The position numbers and the translations under genes are program-made. The notes beneath the pieces are model-generated. The model saw only the letters and a program-made list of their open reading frames with translations, was not told the origin of the DNA and ran no database searches. DNA of 64,000 nucleotides from Streptomyces pseudovenezuelae (GTDB taxonomy: Bacteria > Actinomycetota > Actinomycetes > Streptomycetales > Streptomycetaceae), in NCBI RefSeq assembly GCF_001513955.1, contig NZ_KQ948146.1, positions 701,688-765,687 of the forward strand. The letters are read 5' to 3'. Positions 57,600 to 64,000 of this stretch are shown in pieces. Within the stretch, counting starts at the first letter, position 1. Each line of letters begins with the position of its first letter.

Positions 57600-57718
57600 G
57601 TCAGTCCTCTCCCCGGTCGTGGACAGGACCGCTTTCCGCCGGCCGGCAGTGGGCGGCCGCGCAGTTCCCCGCGCCCCTCGCCGCCTGTCGGCACGATGTC
57701 GTACTTGATCTCCCCCAT
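57596..57718 (-). CDS. Possible leaderless 40-aa ORF coupled to the PfkB gene
   Basis: ATG at 57718 lies 6 nt after a predicted -10 box, so the transcript would begin at or next to the start codon. The product starts MGEIKYDIVPTGGEGRGELR, is basic toward the end and stops with a TGA overlapping the PfkB GTG. Part of it is the dispersed GGGGCGCGGGGAACTGCGCG repeat in reverse, so the peptide may be unimportant and the frame only a coupled leader. Confidence 0.4.
   Translation of the reverse strand: MGEIKYDIVPTGGEGRGELRGRPLPAGGKRSCPRPGRGLT
57658..57678. repeat. Copy of a dispersed 21-bp streptomycete repeat
   Basis: CGCGCAGTTCCCCGCGCCCC plus T is identical to 48187-48207 in this window. There it forms one arm of a terminator hairpin. 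Here no matching GGGGAACTGCG arm is present nearby. Confidence 0.7.
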
Positions 57719-57724
57719 GACGCC

Positions 57725-57747
57725 ACCGTAGAGGTCACCACTGACAG
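57725..57747 (-). promoter_or_regulatory. RecA-NDp/PafBC-like promoter before the PfkB gene
   Basis: On the minus strand CTGTCAGTG is followed after exactly 8 nt by TACGGT. It matches the published actinobacterial RecA-independent DNA-damage promoter TGTCRGTG-N8-TANNNT at every required position. Transcription would start at about the ATG at 57718. Confidence 0.55.
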
Positions 57748-57757
57748 TGGCCCCCCG

Positions 57758-59224
57758 TCAGTCCGTGAAACCGCTCAGCTCGCTATCCGTTGTCCGTTCC
57801 ACCCTGCGGCGGACGCCGTACCAGCCGCCGACCAGGAGTACCGCGATCACCGGGATGAGCAGGAGCGTCTTGCGGCCCACCTCGGGGTCGTTCCCCATCA
57901 TGCCCAGACAGGCCAGGAGGAAGGCGATGGTGGTGATCTCGGTGGCCGGGCTGAACGGGAGCCGGAAGGAGGGGCGGGTGACCAGACCCGAGCGCGCGCG
58001 GCGGACGAAGACCAGGTGGCAGACCATGATGATCACCCAGGTGCTGATGACGCCGAGGGAGGCGACGTTCAGGACGATCTCGAAGGCCTGGCTCGGCATG
58101 AGGTAGTTCAGGACCACGCCGAGGACGCAGACGGCACAGGTGAGCAGGATGCCGCCGTAGGGCACCTGGCTGCGGTTCATCCGGGACGTGAACTTCGGGG
58201 CGGAGCCCGCCATCGCCATCGAGCGCAGGATGCGGCCCGTGGAGTACAGCCCGGAGTTCAGCGAGGACATGGCAGCCGTGAGGACGACCAGGTTCATGAC
58301 GTCACCGGCCGCCGGGACCCCGATCTTCGACAGGACCGTGACGAAGGGGCTCTCGTCGGCCGAGTAGACCGAGCCCGGCAGGAGGAGGGCCAGGAGGACC
58401 ACGGAGCCCACGTAGAACAGGCCCACCCGCCACATGATCGAGTTCACCGCGCGCGGGACGACCTTCTCCGGCTCGGCCGTCTCGCCCGCCGCGACACCGA
58501 CCAGTTCGATTGCGGCGTACGCGAAGATCACGCCCTGCATGACGAGGACGACCGGCATCACGCCGTACGGGAGAAAGCCGCCGTTGTCGGTGATCACGCT
58601 CGGGCCGGGGGTGCCGCCGCCCACCTCGTGCCGGGTGGCCAGCAGGAAGATGCCGATCAGCATGAAGCCGATGAGCGTGGCCACCTTGATGATCGCAAAC
58701 CAGAACTCCATCTCGCCGAAGATCTTCACCGAGATCAGGTTCACGGCGAGGACCACGGCCAGTGCGATCAGGGCCAGCGTCCACTGCGGGATGTCGGTGA
58801 ACAGGCTCCAGTAGTGCGTGTAGAGCGCGATCGCGGTGATGTCGGCGATGCCGGTCGTCGACCAGTTCAGGAAGTACATCCAGCCGGCGACGTACGCGCC
58901 CTTCTCCCCGAGGAACTCGCGCGCGTACGAGACGAAGGAGCCCGAGGAAGGGCGGTAGAGGACCAGCTCGCCCAGGGCGCGGACGACGAAGAAGGCGAAG
59001 ATTCCGCAGACCAGGTAGGCCAGCGCCAGAGCCGGGCCCGCGGTGTGCAGACGTCCTCCGGCGCCCAGGAAGAGGCCGGTGCCGATCGCGCCACCGATGG
59101 CGATCATGTTGACGTGGCGGGGCTTGAGGTCCTTGCTGTAGCCGGCGTCGCCCGCGTCGGCGGGCACCTGGGCCACGTCGGTGCGGGAGGCGGCCTGTGC
59201 CGAGTGCACGGCGTCCTTGCTCAC
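57758..59224 (-). CDS. Amino acid permease, L-asparagine permease (AnsP)-like
   Basis: A 488-residue APC-superfamily transporter with 12 helices. Substrate and ion region IAIGGAIGTGLFLGAGGRLH is in helix 1. The amphipathic YREFLGEKGAYVAGWMYFL-type segment (SYAREFLGEKGAYVAGWMYF) and the intracellular KVVPRAVNSIMWRVGLFYVG are typical of the AAT/AnsP/GabP group. Closest by motif to asparagine permeases, but substrate is not certain. GTG at 59224 (MSKDAVHSAQ). It is divergent from the MerR regulator and separated from the PfkB gene by 158 bp carrying the promoter described above. Confidence 0.88.
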   Translation of the reverse strand: MSKDAVHSAQAASRTDVAQVPADAGDAGYSKDLKPRHVNMIAIGGAIGTGLFLGAGGRLHTAGPALALAYLVCGIFAFFVVRALGELVLYRPSSGSFVSYAREFLGEKGAYVAGWMYFLNWSTTGIADITAIALYTHYWSLFTDIPQWTLALIALAVVLAVNLISVKIFGEMEFWFAIIKVATLIGFMLIGIFLLATRHEVGGGTPGPSVITDNGGFLPYGVMPVVLVMQGVIFAYAAIELVGVAAGETAEPEKVVPRAVNSIMWRVGLFYVGSVVLLALLLPGSVYSADESPFVTVLSKIGVPAAGDVMNLVVLTAAMSSLNSGLYSTGRILRSMAMAGSAPKFTSRMNRSQVPYGGILLTCAVCVLGVVLNYLMPSQAFEIVLNVASLGVISTWVIIMVCHLVFVRRARSGLVTRPSFRLPFSPATEITTIAFLLACLGMMGNDPEVGRKTLLLIPVIAVLLVGGWYGVRRRVERTTDSELSGFTD

Positions 59225-59408
59225 GGTGGATCCACTCTCTGGTGCGCCCCGGCGGGTCCCGCTCGGGATGTCGGACGTGCGTCGGGCCGTACCCGCTGGT
59301 GAAAGGCACAGGCCGAGGAGTCGCCTGCCCCGGAAGCGTCCCCCCACGCGGTGGCGGTCGTCACAGCGCAGGCGGTGCGCACATGATCGGAAAGGGTCCG
59401 CCGATCGG

Positions 59409-59438
59409 GTGTCACAGCAGTGGTGAGACAGCGATACT
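59409..59438 (+). promoter_or_regulatory. Promoter of the MerR gene, possibly leaderless
   Basis: GTGTCA (59409-59414) and GATACT (59433-59438) are 18 nt apart. The -10 box ends 7 nt before the ATG at 59446, so the transcript would start at or next to the codon. No ribosome binding site is visible upstream, in keeping with a leaderless message. Confidence 0.4.
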
Positions 59439-59445
59439 GCTGCAC

Positions 59446-60165
59446 ATGACGACCGACCCCTCCCCCGCCGCCGAGGAGCCGTCCCTCACCGTCGACGAGC
59501 TGGCCGCGCGGGCGGGGGTCACGGTCCGCACCGTCCGCTTCTACGGCACGCGAGGGCTGCTGCCGCCGCCGGTGATCGGTCCGCGCCGGGTCGGCCGCTA
59601 CGGCCGCGAGCACCTCGCGCGTCTCGCGCTGATCGAGGAGCTCCAGCACCAGGGGATGACGCTGGCGGCGATCGAGCGGTACATGCAGCAGCTGCCGGCC
59701 GAGCTGAGCGCCCACGACCTCGCGATCCACCGGGCGGTCGTGGCCTCCTGGGCCCCGGACGTCGTCGAGCGGGTGACACCCGGGGAACTCCGGCGGCGGG
59801 CGGGGCGGGCGCTGAGCGACGACGACCTGGAGCGGCTCGCCGCGATGGACGTCGTACGGCGGGACGGTGACGGTTACCGCGTCGACCTGGGCCTGCTGCG
59901 GCTCGGCGTCGCGCTGCTCGACGTCCCGCTGTCGCAGGAGGCGATCCTCGCCTCGCGGAAGGTGCTCATCGAGCACTCCCGGTCCGCCGCGCGCGAGTTG
60001 TCGCAGCTGTTCCGGGGCGAGGTGGCCCAACGTGACGCGCAGGACGTGAAGTCGCTGTCCGCGCACATGGAACCCCTGGTCGTGCAGGCCCTGTTGACGA
60101 CCTTCCAGCGGTCCCTGAAGGAGGAACTGCGGGAGTGGACGTCACAGGTGGGTGGGGAGTCCTGA
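59446..60165 (+). CDS. MerR family transcriptional regulator
   Basis: A 239-residue regulator. The MerR winged helix-turn-helix (about 14-82) reads LTVDELAARAGVTVRTVRFY, GLLPPPVIGPRRVGRYG, LARLALIEELQHQGMTLAAI. There is no Cys cluster for a metal. The long helical C-terminus (SRSAARELSQLFRGEVAQRD) suggests an organic ligand, such as acyl-CoA, given the neighbouring fatty-acid oxidation genes. ATG at 59446. It converges on fadB across a shared terminator and diverges from the permease. Confidence 0.88.
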   Translation: MTTDPSPAAEEPSLTVDELAARAGVTVRTVRFYGTRGLLPPPVIGPRRVGRYGREHLARLALIEELQHQGMTLAAIERYMQQLPAELSAHDLAIHRAVVASWAPDVVERVTPGELRRRAGRALSDDDLERLAAMDVVRRDGDGYRVDLGLLRLGVALLDVPLSQEAILASRKVLIEHSRSAARELSQLFRGEVAQRDAQDVKSLSAHMEPLVVQALLTTFQRSLKEELREWTSQVGGES

Positions 60166-60186
60166 GCTGAGCCCCACCACCTCGAG

Positions 60187-60216
60187 CGCCGGGCGGGCTG
60201 CTTCGCCCGCCCGGCG
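60187..60216. terminator. Bidirectional terminator between the MerR gene and fadB
   Basis: CGCCGGGCGGGC and GCCCGCCCGGCG form a perfect 12-bp stem with the loop TGCTTC, flanked by GAG/TTC that can extend it by wobble pairing. It lies between two convergent genes, 21 nt after one stop and 15 nt from the other. Confidence 0.88.
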
Positions 60217-60231
60217 TTCGCGGTGTCCGCC

Positions 60232-62424
60232 TCACTCGTCCCCGAACCGGCCTCCGTCCGCCGCCTTCTCGACCAGCAGCGCCGGAGGCGTGAAGCGCTC
60301 CCCGTACCGGTCCGCCAGTTCACGCGCGCGTGCCACGAAGCCGGGCAGGCCGCCCTCGTAGCCGTTGATGTACTGGAGGACGCCGCCCGTCCAGCCGGGG
60401 AAGCCGATGCCGAAGATCGAGCCGATGTTGGCGTCGGCGACCGAGGTCAGGACTCCCTCCTCCAGGAGCCTGACCGTGTCCAGGGCCTCGGCGAAGAGCA
60501 TGCGTTCCTGCATGTCCTCGAAAGGCACCGTCTCGTCGGGGTTCTGCGCACCCGTGCGCGTGAAGTGTTCGCGCAGGCCGGGCCACAAGGAGGTGCGCCT
60601 CCCGTCGTCGCCGTAGTCGTAGAAGCCGCCGCCCCCGCTGCGGCCGGTGCGGCCGAACTCGTCGACCATGCGGTCGATGACGGCCTCCGCGGGGTGGGGC
60701 GTCCAGGTTCCGCCCGCCTCCTCCACCGCCTGCTTCGTCTCCTTGCGGATCTTGCGCGGGAGCGTCAGCGTCAGTTCGTCCATCAGGGAGAGGACCTTCG
60801 CCGGGTAGCCGGCCTGTGCCGCGGCCTGCTCGATCGACGCGGGCTCGATGCCCTCGCCGACCATCGCGACACCCTCGTTCAGGAACTGGCCGATCACGCG
60901 CGAGGTGAAGAAGCCGCGGGAGTCGTTCACCACGATCGGCGTCTTGTTGATCTGCCGCACCAGGTCGAAGGCCCTCGCCAGGGCCTCCTTGCCCGTGCGC
61001 TCGCCCTTGATGATCTCGACCAGCGGCATCTTGTCGACCGGCGAGAAGAAGTGCAGGCCGATGAAGTCGTCCTGGCGCTCCACGCCCTCGGCCAGCGCGG
61101 TGATCGGCAGGGTCGAGGTGTTGGAGCACAGCAGCGCGTCCGGCTCGACGATGTGCTCGATCTCCTGGAAGACCTTGTGCTTGAGCGCCGAGTCCTCGAA
61201 GACGGCCTCGATGACCGCGTCGCAGCCGGCCAGGTCCTGCGGGTCCGCCGTCGCGGTGATGCGGGCCAGCAGCGCGTCCGCCTTCTCCTGGGTCGTACGG
61301 CCTCGGGAGACCGCCTTCGCGCAGAGCTTCTCCGAGTAGGCCCTGCCCTTGGCCGCCGCCTGCGGGGACACGTCCTTGAGGACCACGTCGATGCCGGCGC
61401 GGGCGCAGGAGTACGCGATGCCCGCGCCCATCATCCCGGCGCCGAGCACGGCCACCTTGCGGACCTGGCGGGGCGGTACGCCCTTGGGGCGGTTCGCGCC
61501 GGAGTTCACCGCCTGGAGGTCGAAGAAGAACGCCTGGATCATGTTCTTCGAGGTCTGGCCCGCGGCCAGTTCGACGAAGTAGCGCGCCTCGATGACCTGC
61601 GCGGTCTCGAAGTCGACCTGGGCGCCTTCCACCGCGGCCGCGAGGATGCTGCGGGGGGCCGGGTAGGGCGCGCCGCCTGTCTGCTTGCGCAGGCTCGCCG
61701 GGAAGGCGGGCAGGTTCGCCGCGAACTTGGGGTTGGCGGGGGTGCCGCCGGGGATGCGGTAGCCCGGCTTGTCCCAGGGCTGCTGGGACTCGGGGTTGGC
61801 CTCGATGAACGCGCGGGCCTTGGCGAGGAGTTCGTCCTGTGTGACGGCCACGTCGTCGACCAGGCCGTGCTGCAGGGCGCGCTGGGGGGCGTACTGCGTG
61901 CCCTGGAGCAGGACCTTCAGGAGGGCGTCGGCGATGCCGAGCATGCGGACCGTACGGACGACTCCGCCGCCTCCGGGGAGCAGACCGAGGGTGACCTCGG
62001 GGCAGCCGATCTTGGAGCCGGGTGCGTCGAGGGCGACGCGGTGGTGGCAGGCCAGGGCGATCTCGTAACCGCCGCCCAGGGCCGCGCCGTTGATGGCGGC
62101 GACGACGGGCTTGCCGAGGGTCTCGATGCGGCGCAGGTTGCGCTTGATCGCGAGGCCGCCGTCGAAGAGGTCCTGCGCGGTCTCGGGGGTGACCCGGATC
62201 AGGTCGCGCAGGTCGCCGCCCGCGAAGAAGGTCTTCTTGGCGGAGGTGATGATGACACCGCGGATGGTGTCCTTCTCGGCCTCCAGGCGGTCGGTGATCA
62301 CCGCGAGGGAGTCGCGGAAAGCCTGGTTCATGGTGTTGGCGGACTGGTCGGGGTCGTCGATGACGAGGGTGACGACGCCCGTGCGGTCCTGTTCCCAGCG
62401 GATGGTCGTGGACTGAGTGCTCAT
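60232..62424 (-). CDS. fadB: Fatty acid oxidation multifunctional enzyme, alpha subunit
   Basis: A 730-residue fusion of enoyl-CoA hydratase and 3-hydroxyacyl-CoA dehydrogenase for beta-oxidation. The N-terminal crotonase domain (about 1-200) has AKKTFFAGGDLRDL, AALGGGYEIALACHHR (Glu121) and CPEVTLGLLPGGGG (Glu143). The NAD domain starts with VAVLGAGMMGAGIAY (325-339); LHFFSPVDKMPLVEII carries the catalytic His. A C-terminal helical dehydrogenase domain follows (RIKQVSLMDELTLTLP-like). The thiolase gene lies 42 nt upstream and the acyl-CoA dehydrogenase gene upstream of that, so the operon is fadE-fadA-fadB-like. Confidence 0.94.
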   Translation of the reverse strand: MSTQSTTIRWEQDRTGVVTLVIDDPDQSANTMNQAFRDSLAVITDRLEAEKDTIRGVIITSAKKTFFAGGDLRDLIRVTPETAQDLFDGGLAIKRNLRRIETLGKPVVAAINGAALGGGYEIALACHHRVALDAPGSKIGCPEVTLGLLPGGGGVVRTVRMLGIADALLKVLLQGTQYAPQRALQHGLVDDVAVTQDELLAKARAFIEANPESQQPWDKPGYRIPGGTPANPKFAANLPAFPASLRKQTGGAPYPAPRSILAAAVEGAQVDFETAQVIEARYFVELAAGQTSKNMIQAFFFDLQAVNSGANRPKGVPPRQVRKVAVLGAGMMGAGIAYSCARAGIDVVLKDVSPQAAAKGRAYSEKLCAKAVSRGRTTQEKADALLARITATADPQDLAGCDAVIEAVFEDSALKHKVFQEIEHIVEPDALLCSNTSTLPITALAEGVERQDDFIGLHFFSPVDKMPLVEIIKGERTGKEALARAFDLVRQINKTPIVVNDSRGFFTSRVIGQFLNEGVAMVGEGIEPASIEQAAAQAGYPAKVLSLMDELTLTLPRKIRKETKQAVEEAGGTWTPHPAEAVIDRMVDEFGRTGRSGGGGFYDYGDDGRRTSLWPGLREHFTRTGAQNPDETVPFEDMQERMLFAEALDTVRLLEEGVLTSVADANIGSIFGIGFPGWTGGVLQYINGYEGGLPGFVARARELADRYGERFTPPALLVEKAADGGRFGDE

Positions 62425-62466
62425 GTGGAAGTGCTCCGTGTGATCCGTCGTATCCGTGGGAGGGGG

Positions 62467-63681
<1,215 letters not shown>

Positions 63682-63702
63682 GGGGAAGCCTTTCAATGAG
63701 GG

Positions 63703-64000
63703 TCAGCTCAGCAGGGAACGGCCGATGATCTCTTTCATGATCTCGGTCGTGCCGCCGTAGATGGTCTGGATCCGGCCGTCGGTGAAGGCCCGCGCGACCG
63801 GGTACTCGCTCATGTATCCGTAGCCGCCGTGCAGTTGCAGGCAGCGGTCCGCGACCCGCTTCTGGAGCTCGGTCGCCCACCACTTGGCCATGGAGGCGTG
63901 GACGGCGTCCAGTCCCCCGTCGCAGTGGTCCTCGACGCAGCGGTCGACGAACGTCCGGGTGACCGCGCACTCCGTGGCCATCTCGGCTATCTCGAACCGG
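63703..64000 (-). CDS. Acyl-CoA dehydrogenase, C-terminal part (cut by window end)
   Basis: About 99 C-terminal residues of an acyl-CoA dehydrogenase; the 5' part lies beyond the window. The final helical domain is visible: FEIAEMATECAVTRTFVDR, KWWATELQKRVADRCLQLHG, GGYGYMSEYPVARAF and IYGGTTEIMKEIIGRSLLS. This includes the conserved GGYG/GGTTEI segments that line the FAD site. It is the first step of beta-oxidation and leads the fadA-fadB operon. No start can be given. Confidence 0.92.
   Translation of the reverse strand, partial: RFEIAEMATECAVTRTFVDRCVEDHCDGGLDAVHASMAKWWATELQKRVADRCLQLHGGYGYMSEYPVARAFTDGRIQTIYGGTTEIMKEIIGRSLLS

Overview
The window looks like a chromosomal piece of a Streptomyces species. 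Base composition is very high in GC, with GC-rich third codon positions. GTG starts and 1-4 nt stop/start overlaps are common. It carries a conservon, a complete streptomycete hopanoid operon, an SCO6745-family protein, an LPFR-motif small protein and a streptomycete c-di-AMP riboswitch. Gene content and order recall the S. coelicolor SCO67xx region from memory; this was not checked against a database. I saw no rRNA, tRNA, insertion sequence, prophage or CRISPR array.

Layout, left to right. (1) 0.1-1.3 kb: a GPP34 protein and a TetR regulator. (2) 1.3-6.0 kb: a conservon on the minus strand (CvnA sensor-like ATPase with a very long low-complexity tail, CvnB roadblock, CvnC DUF742, CvnD GTPase) plus a GAF protein. 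(3) 6.0-6.95 kb: almost empty, with one strong hairpin. (4) 7-10.2 kb: an MBL-fold hydrolase, divergent from a Glu/Leu/Phe/Val-type dehydrogenase with its likely TetR repressor. (5) 10.3-16.7 kb: GDSL hydrolase, DUF6250 secreted protein, riboswitch-controlled LysM-M23 cell wall peptidase, GH36 alpha-galactosidase and tyrosine phosphatase. (6) 16.7-30.3 kb: a long minus-strand hopanoid operon (hpnC, hpnD, a 49-codon ORF, hpnE, prenyl synthase, shc, hpnG, hpnH, ispG, dxs, aminotransferase), followed by an XRE-cupin regulator and a 40-aa membrane protein. It carries its own MEP-pathway genes for precursor supply and enzymes to extend hopene to aminobacteriohopanetriol. (7) 30.6-37.7 kb: a minus-strand operon of seven genes combining a DUF5941 CDP-alcohol transferase, a LicC-like nucleotidyltransferase, a glycerol-1-phosphate dehydrogenase homologue, a second CDP-alcohol transferase, a family 2 glycosyltransferase and a Wzm/Wzt-type ABC exporter. 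This is the best candidate for an undescribed system, probably making and exporting a phosphodiester-linked envelope glycolipid or polymer. (8) 38-48 kb: GalE-like epimerase, CDF metal exporter, type I IPP isomerase, an HATPase regulator, HdeD, enoyl-CoA hydratase, a DJ-1/PfpI protein beside a GlxA-type regulator, SCO6745-family and LPFR proteins, and Tex. (9) 48-57.7 kb: ABC-F protein, a Cys-motif orphan protein, BCCT transporter, secreted X-Pro dipeptidyl-peptidase-like hydrolase, secreted M1 peptidase and PfkB kinase. (10) 57.7-64 kb: AnsP-like permease, MerR regulator, fadB, fadA and the end of an acyl-CoA dehydrogenase gene.

Several signals lie outside the large genes. These are a c-di-AMP riboswitch, two 15-bp palindromes in front of the XRE gene with related half-sites at the hopanoid promoter, and two promoters resembling the RecA-independent DNA-damage (PafBC) class. 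There are also paired DnaA-box-like repeats and a set of tiny ORFs tightly coupled to downstream or upstream genes. All function statements rest on recognising motifs by eye; no search was run.
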